From Dendrocalamus latiflorus (taxonomy: Eukaryota > Streptophyta > Magnoliopsida > Poales > Poaceae): a stretch of DNA of 64,000 nucleotides. Position numbers and translations under genes: made by a program. Where the stretch lies: assembly GCA_017311315.1 (NCBI GenBank), contig CM029663.1:17035412-17099411 (forward strand), written 5' to 3'. Below, piece after piece: positions 43,215 to 55,000 of the stretch (position 1 is the stretch's first letter; each line of letters begins with the position of its first letter). The notes under the pieces were generated by a model. It ran no database searches and was not told the origin of the DNA. It worked only from the letters and a program-made list of their open reading frames with translations.

Positions 43215-44954
43215 ATGTCATCTAATCTACCACCCCTACTTGAGGAGGTATGGGATGCCCAGCATCGCTGTCACACTTGGATCGGTGGCAATGGGCTGTC
43301 AACCCTTGTGACACGGGCACTTAGGGAGACCAGACCGTTGGATGACCGGTATATTGGGAGGCTTCATCGGTTTGGGTTGATTGCATTTGCCCGCATGTTA
43401 AACACGATGCATAACCTTCGGATTGACACATCTCTTCTTTCCACCCTGGTTGATCATTGGCGGCTGGAGACCCACACGTTCTACTTCCAGTGGGGGGACA
43501 TGACCGTGACATTGCAGGACGTCAACTTCATCATCGCCCTACTGTTGCAAGGCCTTGCAGTTGTCCCCTATGAGATCATCAGACTAGAAGATGTGTCTTA
43601 GTCATCGCTTCAGGCAGCCTATCCCCAAGAGGTGTAAGGAAGTTCCACATGCCTAGTTATGATGATTCATGTGTTGCCCAGATGACATAATGGAGGAGGT
43701 GGTTCGACGCCACCTAATTGCATATTTGCTATTTCTGTTTGGATGGGTCATGTTCCCTAGCACGTAGAGGAGAATGGTGTATCGTAGTTACGTTCACCTT
43801 ACAGAGTCCATCGTGGACTCTGACGGCGAGGACATATAGTAGTACAGTTGGGGTTCAGTTGCAAGCCTTTATCTTCAAATACGATTACTGGTTTTTACCA
43901 CTGCTTCGACCTGTTCGGCTCGCAGTACTTTGTACGAACCCAGCGATGCATGTTTGCATGGTGCCGTGACCTGATGAGACAACTTTACGCGGCAACATGA
44001 CCCAACGAGGTAGCTTTACGTAATGACATGACCAAACGAGATAGCTTTGCACATTGACATGATCAGACGAGATGGCTTTGCACAATGACGTGACGCTACA
44101 TTGCTCTAAGATTCGTCCTACGTGTTGCCGCCTCATGGATGCAAATTTGCACAAACCAAATTGTACTTCTATCGCGTACGCTGCATCAGCCTAGCCTATA
44201 AGTACTACCCCTTACGCATTGGGTTTTCCTGTAGCATGACTACAACACTACATTCCTAGTATGGAGAAGCAATGAGAGAAGATCACCCAACTTGTAAGGA
44301 CTGTTGCAGCCCAAGACGAACAAAGGGAGCGTGCCAGGAGGCCACCTCCTCGAAACAAAACCCTCATACCTCCAACCCATACCTTAACATTCCAACCGAG
44401 CATTCACTGTAAGACCTACCCATGGGGGAGACACCGCCCTTCTGCTGGTGTAGGGACATATGCAAGTTTTCATGTCTAAGCAGCAGCTGAATTTGGGCAT
44501 GCGTTATTGGGGTTACATTAACTACGCCTGGGAATATCTCGACCGACGTTGAGACACGAGGGCGCTACCGGCAGCTGGTAAGGACAGGTTACAATACATT
44601 TCCCTAGCATTTCTCTTCTATGGCACGCACTAACAAGCTCTCCCCTCCACCTGTAGTCTCCAATCTGCTATGCACGTACCGCAAATGGATCGATCAGGAG
44701 ATCCACCCGCATGACTAGTGGTGTCTAGATTGTGAGGAGTGGAATGTTGAGACAGACCGTGGGAGGAGCGGGAGCGGGGGTGCAACGAAGATCGAAACGA
44801 GCATATCCTGCAGAAAACACAAGCTCATCTGGAGGCGTGTAGGTGCAGGGAATGCGAGGCTCGCGAGGAGCGTGAGAGAAAGTGCAAACTGGTAGTCAAG
44901 GCCAGGGCGGCCGACGAGGACTATAACGTCGACCTCAGAAGGAAGGGCAAATAG
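43215..44954 (+). pseudogene. Decayed plant-mobile-domain (PMD) gene with GRF-like zinc finger
   Basis: The frame at 43,215-43,601 (128 codons) reads LPPLLEEVWDAQHRC, then LIAFARMLN and VDHWRLETHTFYFQWGDMTV, TLQDVNFIIALLL. This is the plant mobile domain (aminotransferase-like/MAIN family), with its W..ETHTF....GE.T.TL.D pattern. After stops and frameshifts, about 43,700-43,880 gives LFLFGWVMFPS and YSWGSVA, the later PMD motifs. The segment 44,420-44,700 gives PPFCWCRDICKFSCL, then LGMRYWGYINYAWEY, then CTYRKWIDQEIHPHD, which matches a GRF-type zinc finger (C.C..C, G.RYW, then C..W.D). Finally 44,800-44,954 reads a charged coil ending RRKGK-stop. PMD-GRF-coil proteins are often carried by grass transposons or their host-derived relatives. 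Several stops and frameshifts break it here. Confidence 0.65.
43965..44088. repeat. 31-bp tandem repeat, four units
   Basis: Units start at 43,965, 43,996, 44,027 and 44,058, each beginning C(A/G)TGA and containing GAGA(C/T)-type then AGCTTT(A/G)C words. The last three are most alike (CATGACC.AACGAGRTAGCTT). A partial fifth begins CGTGACG at 44,089. They lie between the PMD and GRF parts. Confidence 0.85.
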
Positions 44955-45125
44955 CCACAGTTGACACAGTAGACCGGGCCATCTCGTAGTAGCCCACCAT
45001 CTTACTTGCCAAGCTTTTCCTTTCTCCAAATGGCATGTATTCCTACATGGTCTGGGTGCTTGCATCGCTGTGCACCATTGTAGTAGCAATGTCGAAAACA
45101 ATTGCAGTGAGAAAGTGTTCTTTTA

Positions 45126-48100
45126 TGTAAGGACCCAGATTTTATAATCCGGATTCCTCTGTGATTTTCTGCACTATTCCCTGGATCAGTAGATAGTACT
45201 CACAGTTACAGTAATGAATATCAAAATACATATCATGCGGAAACGTAAATATAATAGTAGACTTACTCATGGGCCGATTAGGCCGAAATCATTAAATTGC
45301 AGCAGCGGAAGAACGAAGCACACAAGTGGGACCTTCAGGACATGCCCACAGGCAGCCAACTGGAGGTTCGTGACCTAGCCCTTGACATCTTCATCTTCTT
45401 TGCCAGCTTGTCCAATCTGGTTGCTGAGGCGAGGTGATTTGATTCCTGATTCTGAATTTTGTCGTAAAAGCGAGCGTGAGCACTTCGACCCCGTGCTCCG
45501 CGAGCCAATACACATAATGCAAATAAATAGTATGCATGGCTTAACAAAGGAGAGGCTCGGGTTGGTTTATTTGCCAAAAATCGCTTTTGGTAGCATTATC
45601 ATGATTTAGTTATGGTATTATTGTTGATACCTAAACTCCACACAACAATTGCCATAATTGACTTAATCCACCAAAATACCACCGTTCTCTTTCTTTCTAT
45701 ATTGATTACTATCTGTCCCTCGAAACAGTGAGCGACATCATTTAATTATTCCACCTATCATACAATCTCTATATGGTTTGCCGTCTAAAACTCTAAACAA
45801 TGACAATCATTAATTATACAACCCACCAATCAATTTCTGCCAAATCACCAATCAGCGAGTGTCATGATCTATATAATCCACCGATCGATTGCTGCCTAGA
45901 ACCCCAAACGGGTAATGTCACCCTTTATCTAATATCACTTAATAAATCCACCAATATCTTTTGTATCCTAATCCCTAACAATCCAATCCTTTTTGTTATT
46001 GATCCACAACCATAATTTGCTCTCCCAATTATCAACATTATTATCCATTATCCGTCTCTAACTACTTCACTATTGTACTTCCACCAAGACTATCATTGAT
46101 CAAGTTTACGAATCGCTAGTATACATCCACCAAGAATATCATTGATCAGATCTAGGATTCTCTATTAAATATCCTCCAAATTTCCAGAAAATCAATTCAT
46201 CCATCTAGAAATTGTTCAAATCCTATTAATCCCAATATTGTCAACATCTCCCAAGAATTTATATCTCATATCGGTGTTGTAATCCAACCATTACCTTCGC
46301 ATTTTCTAATACTCCAAAAATTATATAATTCCTCTATCTAGTCTATAAATCCGTTTGGGTTCCACCCATTTATTTCTCCTAGACTCCACACTATCATTAA
46401 CCCTCATATGATCAATCATGAATCCACCAACTTCTTTATGTGATTACCATAAACAGTCATCTTCCTTTCTTACGACTCTATTTATTCTTTCTGATATTTT
46501 ATTTGTGAGAAATGTTACCAATGTTTAAAAATATAATACATAGAAATTTCCTGAGACCTAGCAGTTTTGAACAAAAGCATAATGTTCAAGAATATGCAAT
46601 AATAATAGCGATCCAGATTCCATCCACCGTTACATGGCATCCGCACCATATAGCATCTTTCAGCGTTATAGCCGCTTATCTTACCACTGGGACGACACCC
46701 AGGACAATTCAAATCAGGGCTTTCCACTGCCCTCCACTTTTCCATTCCCACCCACAAAGTTTTTGAAATAGAGCTATATCTGGTTAAGTTCCCATGTCCG
46801 CCCTTGACCGTGGGCACGGCTATTCGAATAGTTTTGACTCTGCAGAGTTTGTACACTTTCACCACAAGAGACAATCAACTCGTTGCCCCACACGATTCCC
46901 TAGTCATGTGGTTGAGCAGACCATCGCAGTGACTTTTCAAAGTATCTAGTCCCTTTTCTCATTCACCTTATGGGAAACTGCCCATTTGCGGTGGGTCCCA
47001 TCTATGCGCGGGATGTTTTTCCCCTACAGTTACTAACGCAGCCGGGCTTCTCGTCCCCGCAACGCTTAGAACATCTGGGAAAAACTTCACCCTACACTGG
47101 TGTCCCTTCAGGCCCCCTTGCCATAGCATATCCACTTCTATCCACTACCAGTGAGATGAGTCCGGGGATTTCGATAAATTTACTTAGCCAAGTTGTATTT
47201 TACAGACTTGTGGTTGCACTGTTTTTACACAGGAGGTCATGACAAGATTCGGTCCTTAGCGGTATCTGGGCGGTCTACCACTAACCCACTTTGTGCTTCC
47301 ACTGCACCACACTCACACCCTCGATCCAATCCGCCCAGATATTTAAGCAAGTTGGGGGATTTCGGGAGTATAAAATAATCATGCCAAAATATACCAGTCA
47401 TTCCCACCATGACTGTCCAAAACCAATTTCTCATGATTAAAAGTGAACATGATGTTTGGGGCATTTCAGCGCCCCTGATTATCTATGCAGTACTAAGCAG
47501 GGCGTACAATTACGGACTTATTTTCGAAATGTTACTATTACAATTTTGCTAGGGCGACAAAGTTCACACACTCAAATATTTCAAAGGAGATGTAATATTA
47601 ATCAAGTCAATAATGGGCATATACCTAGAATTTTAAATTAAGCATGTATTTGCATATAAATTAACAGCATGCAATTTGATAATTTAAACAAAATAATTTG
47701 CAGAAAAAGTAGGTTCAACATGATCAAAGTATTGACTCGCCTGGCACGGTTTACCGCGGTCTTGAGCTCACACAATGTTGTAACATGCGATGATCTTTAA
47801 TTCCTGGTCTTCATCGATCTCCGTCTCGCTTGATCCCTTGATTCTTCAGGACTCCAATTTCTAATTACGCGACAAACGACTGAATCCAAATAAAAGCAAA
47901 TAACTTAGAAAATCCAATTAAATCCGGATAAACTCAATTTAGATTCATTTTGAGTTAATGGGTGATTCGGGTGTTTTGAGGCAAGGCTGGGGACAGAGAA
48001 CGATTACTCGATCTTTTATTAACAGTTTCTTTTATTTATTTTTATATTTATCAAGGAAGTTCCATGAGTTAGAATGGACTGATGAGTAGGTGCCATTTTA

Positions 48101-50856
48101 TGTGATCCTAATTACTTGTGTTAAAGGCTACGTACTTACCTTTAGAGTATCTATATGTCCGTGAGATTATTTTGGTATTTGATGCCCTAAGGTTACTAAA
48201 CTTTTAACACCTGTATATTGTTATGACCTCTTAATTTGAGTTCTTTTCTGAAAACTACTGGTACTGATATCTTATCCCTCTATAGCTCGAGCTTGCCCTA
48301 CATGAGTATTTAATTATACCAATGATACTTAATAGAGATCTTTAGTATATTCTTATTTGTTACTCGTCTACGATTATCGGTCTTATAATATTACATATTT
48401 CTTTGAGTTGTTTACTGTTGAGATTATTTCAATGCCCGAGGATCTAGGGTTACTATACTTCGATACCTAGGTTATGATATGATCCTTTTAATTTGTAGAT
48501 GCTCTAGGAATTAATTGATATTGATATGTTATCCGCTAGCAGCTAACATAATTTATTCCTAACTCATTTATGACTGATTGCCTGCTACATATGATTATAT
48601 TTCCTCATCGTTACTACTTGAACTTCATGATCGGTAGTATGCTAATGATGGTGTCTTCATTTCTAATACGGTCTACGACGAATACAAAATTTGTACTAAC
48701 ACATTTACTAGGGGCTATATACATGCCATCTGTGCTTTCTAACTATTCATTTATATTTGTATATATGCATGCCTAGATAAGTCTTTAATTCAGAGGGATA
48801 CTTTATTTCAATTACTTTTGCTGCCAACTTCTTATTTATCCTGAACTTAGACAAAATGAGATGGTATAATTCTTTAGCTTCATTAAATCTTTTTAGTCAT
48901 GATATTATCATTATTATTATTTGCATTAATATCATTTCATTGAATTCATGTTAACGGTTTAATACTAAAAAGGGTTCATGGCATAAGTTTTTAATAAACC
49001 TCCTATATGAGGGTTAATGTATTAATCTCGGTTGGGATATAATTAAATTACCGAATGACAAACTTTTAATTTAATTGCATAAATTTTTCCAATACGAATT
49101 TGTAGGTGATTTCTTATTGTTACTAACATACGTAATCTTATATCAAAGTATGGACATGGATACATGTTTTCACCAATTAGTCAAAAGAGTGGAAACCTTT
49201 TGCAACTAGCTCACTTGTCCACTTGACAGAAGAGAGGGAGTCAGGGAAGGAAGCTGTCGACTAAGTACAGAGCAGAGGGGATAGCCGGTGCAAATGGACT
49301 GCGGTGGTGCCGGCGAAGGTTAGCCGGGGAGATCGAGGCGAGTAGGAAAATGGAATGCTGGGAGTGGGAGGAAGCCACTGGGGTCGGTACCACGACTGGG
49401 GCGGCGGCGAGATGAGCCAGCGGCGAGATTCGGTGGCCGGGGCGGAGGTGAAAATGGGGGCGACGGCGCTGGCGTGAGGGAGAGCAAACTGGCATGCGTA
49501 CAAGTATTAGGGGAGTGTGGGAATGCCTACCGTGCTGTCATCCGGACCAGAAGGGGCTCGGGGCGGGCCGGCGGCGAGCACGGGCGGCGGCGCGGTTAGG
49601 CCCACGGCGCCGATGAGCTAGGGTGGCGGGGAAGCTCAACTGACGGGTGAGGCTGGTTGAGGGCGCCGAGAGGGTCCTCCCTCGGTGAAGAATCGAAGAG
49701 GGATCGACCGGAGAGGTGGCGGCGGTGGAAAAGGGCGGCGGCGGCCGGAATTTGGGAGAAGCCGATTCGAGGAGAAAATGAAAGGGAATGGCGCCGGGGC
49801 TATGGGGGGCTTGCGGCTCTTATAGTGGCAGAGGAGGCGGGGAGCGCGAAGGACCGGGCGGCGGAGGAAGGTCCGGGCAGCGGGGAAGAACCGGTGGTCT
49901 CAGCCCGGGCGCGGGGCTCGGCGCGCGGGCGCGGAGCTCGATGATGGCGACGCTTCGGCGCGGCGCGGGGCAGGGGTGACGCGGGTGGCGCTGCTGAGGG
50001 CAGAGGAGGGCAGCGGCGAAAGGATGGCACGGGCAGAGCTGCAGGCACGCGCGAGGAGAGGAAAAAGAAAAAGGAAAGAAAGAGCTGGCGCAGGCGCTCG
50101 GTGGGGAAGAAAAGAAGAAAGGGGGGCGCAGGGCTGGGCCCAGTGGCCAGGGAGGCGAAGGCGGGAGGGGAGCGGCGTCCGCTGACCAGAGAGGGAGCGC
50201 GGGGGAAGCGCGGGGTCCACGACGCAGTGAAATGGGGAGAAGGGTGGAGGTGGGCCGCGCGGGAGAAAAAGCGGAGAGAGGGGTTGGGCCGGGCCAGTTG
50301 GCCGGCCTGACCCCTTTTGTTTGTTTGTTTTTTTTTTGATATTGCTATTCTTAGGGTTATTATTATGGTTATTTTTACATACATGTGTATATATATAGAT
50401 ATCCATTTTCTTGTTCTTATTTAATTGTGTATCTACATGTGTATATTACCTTTTATGGCCATTTGTGCACATATATATCTTTATGTTGTTGCTCATTTTG
50501 CTAAGCCCTTTTTGTATACCTTTTTGCATATGATTTACTTATTTATTTTTGTTGCTCCATTATAATATTTTGTCATTCATTTTTTTTACACCTTTATTTT
50601 TGCCTCTCCCTCCTTATGTTGGTTTGTAGTTTCAGTTTTAAATTCAAAATTACAATTGTCTTTTACTTCCATATTTTCTTTTATTTGCATATTCCCATGT
50701 ATGGCATTACTAATATTGATTTTTTTGAACTTCTTTAGCTCTTGGGGGCTCAAACAAAATTTAAGAACACCAAGAAAATCCAAACTCAATTAGAATATTT
50801 GACAAAAAGAACTCAAGGGCTTCATATTTTCAAATTTAAAATTTCAGGATGTTACA
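45126..50856 (-). repeat. Giant LTR, copy 1 (5,731 bp)
   Basis: The plus-strand edges are TGTAAGG and GGATGTTACA. In the sense of the element the first 530 bp are AT-rich. A GC-rich block follows (49,241-50,320), then about 4.1 kb of mostly AT-rich sequence. Proline/arginine-rich frames across the GC block are compositional, and open frames elsewhere have no domain. It differs from copies 2 and 3 at only a handful of positions. Confidence 0.9.
49818..49824 (-). promoter_or_regulatory. TATA box of the LTR promoter (copy 1)
   Basis: On the minus strand CACTATAAGAGCCGC gives a good plant TATA box; the same site is at 56,746-56,752 and 63,673-63,679. Transcription would then begin near 49,790, about 1.07 kb into the LTR. 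That leaves about 4.66 kb of R plus U5. Function is inferred from motif and position. Confidence 0.5.
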
Positions 50857-50860
50857 AATC

Positions 50861-50870
50861 TACCCCCCTT
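50861..50870 (-). other. Polypurine tract
   Basis: On the minus strand AAGGGGGGTA precedes the LTR start TGTAAC by four bases (GATT). It would prime plus-strand DNA synthesis. Copy 2 lies at 57,788-57,797. A second, identical CTACCCCCCTTAAAT word lies inside the internal region at 51,131-51,145. Confidence 0.75.
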
Positions 50871-52037
50871 AAATGAATCTCGACCCCGAGATTCCGGTAA
50901 AGTAGGGAGAAAGAAGGCGGGGTTATATTGACTAGCAATGGGTTTCTGGGTGTTGCTTGACGTAGAGTTCCTTAGCTTCACTGAGAGACGAAAATCTGCA
51001 CATCAGGGATTAGCACTTGGAGAAAATCAATAGGAAAGAGAGAAACCTTGTTCTCCTGGATAGGTCGTAGACTTCCAACCGCTTGCTCTTTGATATGGTC
51101 ATAGTTCCTCGACATTTTTGTCACTTCGTGCTACCCCCCTTAAATAAATGACGATTGTCATTATTCATCCACTATACTCTAGCTATCTTGGTCAACAACA
51201 GATTTGGGTAGCATCTCATGGGACAAGGGTCTTGTCCTTCACAGAAACATGTGGCCTTGCTCTGTGGGCTTTCTCCTGGCGGGTGGTCTTCTTCATAGTG
51301 ATGTTGTTTTCCTTAAATATTGGAAAGTTACAGAGTCTTTACTTCTTCTTGATTGTCCTAGCTTGGGTTATCCGTTATTTCGCTTCTGTGGATCCAATGG
51401 GTTTCCAGCAAAAGGTGAGAGGGAATAGCATGAGGTAAGGATAGAATCGTGGGGATAAGGTAATCTAAACCTATTCGAATTTTAGAAGGGTATACCTCGG
51501 AAGCTGGGGTGATACATGCATCACATAAGTTTTTAAAACACTCTTTTCCTGTGACCGCGAAATGTATTGCCCGAGGGCAAGAAGGCAGTGCACAGGGCCA
51601 AATAGAAATCTTGCAACAATACATCGCCTACTCGGGGAGCACACATAAGAGAACGCAGGGTTCATCTGCATAGTCCGTTTAAAACGAGACCACCTTATCT
51701 TCATGACCATCCTCAACGTCTGTATCCTTAAGTTTTAGAGCAAGGGTACGAGAAGAGGATCACAATTTTCTTTTCGAATCAATAGACAGAAAAGGAAAAT
51801 ATTTGGGGATAATTTGATTGATATCAGCACCCACTCGAGGTTATTATTTGGAATTTAGGGGTAAGGGAGCTTTAGATGTAAAAATGGCTAAGGCAGCATT
51901 TGGATGAGAAAGAATCATCTAAGAGAGATGAGAATGAGCAGTATAACTTATATCTTTGGAAATAGTATTTTTAAAGAATTATTTCTAGTCATGAAACTAA
52001 CGGCCAGACTAACTAGGTCACGACCTACAGTCGATAT

Positions 52038-52049
52038 GCTCTGATACCA
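52038..52049 (-). other. Primer binding site, tRNA-Met type
   Basis: On the minus strand TGGTATCAGAGC lies four bases after the LTR end. It matches the 3' end of initiator tRNA-Met, used by many plant LTR retrotransposons. The same site is at 58,965-58,976. Confidence 0.85.
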
Positions 52050-52053
52050 TCCC

Positions 52054-55000
52054 TGTAAGGACCCAGATTTTATAATCCGGATTCCTCTGTGATTTTCTGC
52101 ACTATTCCCTGGATCAGTAGATAGTACTCACAGTTACAGTAATGAATATCAAAATACATATCATGCGGAAACGTAAATATAATAGTAGACTTACTCATGG
52201 GCCGATTAGGCCGAAATCATTAAATTGCAGCAGCGGAAGAACGAAGCACACAAGTGGGACCTTCAGGACATGCCCACAGGCAGCCAACTGGAGGTTCGCG
52301 ACCTAGCCCTTGACATCTTCATCTTCTTTGCCAGCTTGTCCAATCTGGTTGCTGAGGCGAGGTGATTTGATTCCTGATTCTGAATTTTGTCGCAAAAGCG
52401 AGCGTGAGCACTCCGACCCCGTGCTCCGCGAGCCAATACACATAATGCAAATAAATAGTATGCATGGCTTAACAAAGGAGAGGCTCGGGTTGGTTTATTT
52501 GCCAAAAATCGCTTTTGGTAGCATTATCATGATTTAGTTATGGTATTATTGTTGATACCTAAACTCCACACAACAATTGCCATAATTGACTTAATCCACC
52601 AAAATACCACCGTTCTCTTTCTTTCTATATTGATTACTATCTGTCCCTCGAAACAGTGAGCGACATCATTTAATTATTCCACCTATCATACAATCTCTAT
52701 ATGGTTTGCCGTCTAAAACTCTAAACAATGACAATCATTAATTATACAACCCACCAATCAATTTCTGCCAAATCACCAATCAGTGAGTGTCATGATCTAT
52801 ATAATCCACCGATCGATTGCTGCCTAGAACCCCAAACGGGTAATGTCACCCTTTATCTAATATCACTTAATAAATCCACCAATATCTTTTGTATCCTAAT
52901 CCCTAACAATCCAATCCTTTTTGTTATTGATCCACAACCATAATTTGCTCTCCCAATTATCAACATTATTATCCATTATCCGTCTCTAACTACTTCACTA
53001 TTGTACTTCCACCAAGACTATCATTGATCAAGTTTACGAATCGCTAGTATACATCCACCAAGAATATCATTGATCAGATCTAGGATTCTCTATTAAATAT
53101 CCTCCAAATTTCCAGAAAATCAATTCATCCATCTAGAAATTGTTCAAATCCTATTAATCCCAATATTGTCAACATCTCCCAAGAATTTATATCTCATATC
53201 GGTGTTGTAATCCAACCATTACCTTCGCATTTTCTAATACTCCAAAAATTATATAATTCCTCTATCTAGTCTATAAATCCGTTTGGGTTCCACCCATTTA
53301 TTTCTCCTAGACTCCACACTATCATTAACCCTCATATGATCAATCATGAATCCACCAACTTCTTTATGTGATTACCATAAACAGTCATCTTCCTTTCTTA
53401 CGACTCTATTTATTCTTTCTGATATTTTATTTGTGAGAAATGTTACCAATGTTTAAAAATATAATACATAGAAATTTCCTGAGACCTAGCAGTTTTGAAC
53501 AAAAGCATAATGTTCAAGAATATGCAATAATAATAGCGATCCAGATTCCATCCACCGTTACATGGCATCCGCACCATATAGCATCTTTCAGCGTTATAGC
53601 CGCTTATCTTACCACTGGGACGACACCCAGGACAATTCAAATCAGGGCTTTCCACTGCCCTCCACTTTTCCATTCCCACCCACAAAGTTTTTGAAATAGA
53701 GCTATATCTGGTTAAGTTCCCATGTCCGCCCTTGACCGTGGGCACGGCTATTCGAATAGTTTTGACTCTGCAGAGTTTGTACACTTTCACCACAAGAGAC
53801 AATCAACTCGTTGCCCCACACGATTCCCTAGTCATGTGGTTGAGCAGACCATCGCAGTGACTTTTCAAAGTATCTAGTCCCTTTTCTCATTCACCTTATG
53901 GGAAACTGCCCATTTGCGGTGGGTCCCATCTATGCGCGGGATGTTTTTCCCCTACAGTTACTAACGCAGCCGGGCTTCTCGTCCCCGCAACGCTTAGAAC
54001 ATCTGGGAAAAACTTCACCCTACACTGGTGTCCCTTCAGGCCCCCTTGCCATAGCATATCCACTTCTATCCACTACCAGTGAGATGAGTCCGGGGATTTC
54101 GATAAATTTACTTAGCCAAGTTGTATTTTACAGACTTGTGGTTGCACTGTTTTTACACAGGAGGTCATGACAAGATTCGGTCCTTAGCGGTATCTGGGCG
54201 GTCTACCACTAACCCACTTTGTGCTTCCACTGCACCACACTCACACCCTCGATCCAATCCGCCCAGATATTTAAGCAAGTTGGGGGATTTCGGGAGTATA
54301 AAATAATCATGCCAAAATATACCAGTCATTCCCACCATGACTGTCCAAAACCAATTTCTCATGATTAAAAGTGAACATGATGTTTGGGGCATTTCAGCGC
54401 CCCTGATTATCTATGCAGTACTAAGCAGGGCGTACAATTACGGACTTATTTTCGAAATGTTACTATTACAATTTTGCTAGGGCGACAAAGTTCACACACT
54501 CAAATATTTCAAAGGAGATGTAATATTAATCAAGTCAATAATGGGCATATACCTAGAATTTTAAATTAAGCATGTATTTGCATATAAATTAACAGCATGC
54601 AATTTGATAATTTAAACAAAATAATTTGCAGAAAAAGTAGGTTCAACATGATCAAAGTATTGACTCGCCTGGCACGGTTTACCGCGGTCTTGAGCTCACA
54701 CAATGTTGTAACATGCGATGATCTTTAATTCCTGGTCTTCATCGATCTCCGTCTCGCTTGATCCCTTGATTCTTCAGGACTCCAATTTCTAATTACGCGA
54801 CAAACGACTGAATCCAAATAAAAGCAAATAACTTAGAAAATCCAATTAAATCCGGATAAACTCAATTTAGATTCATTTTGAGTTAATGGGTGATTCGGGT
54901 GTTTTGAGGCAAGGCTGGGGACAGAGAACGATTACTCGATCTTTTATTAACAGTTTCTTTTATTTATTTTTATATTTATCAAGGAAGTTCCATGAGTTAG

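Larger units (their letters stand above)
50857..52053 (-). mobile_element. Internal region of the retrotransposon, copy 1 (1,197 bp)
   Basis: It runs from the primer binding site (52,038-52,049) to the polypurine tract (50,863-50,870) on the minus strand. The longest frames (51,358-51,624 and 51,471-51,716 minus, and 51,148-51,438 plus) have no gag, protease, reverse transcriptase, RNase H or integrase motifs. A typical autonomous gypsy element has 4-6 kb here. It is therefore a minimal, trans-mobilised design. Confidence 0.85.

Noticed and set aside
43965..44088. CRISPR array
   Set aside because: The 31-bp units are contiguous with no spacers, and this is plant DNA.
45800..46015. Short plus-strand frames repeated in all three LTR copies (such as 45,800-46,015 and 46,512-46,766)
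   Set aside because: They are identical among copies because the LTRs are nearly identical. Conservation here reflects age, not selection.
49800..50406. Proline/arginine-rich frames of 168-201 codons in the LTR GC block (also in copies 2 and 3)
   Set aside because: They follow composition, overlap one another in different frames, and one is altered by a single T-run difference between copies. No domain is visible.
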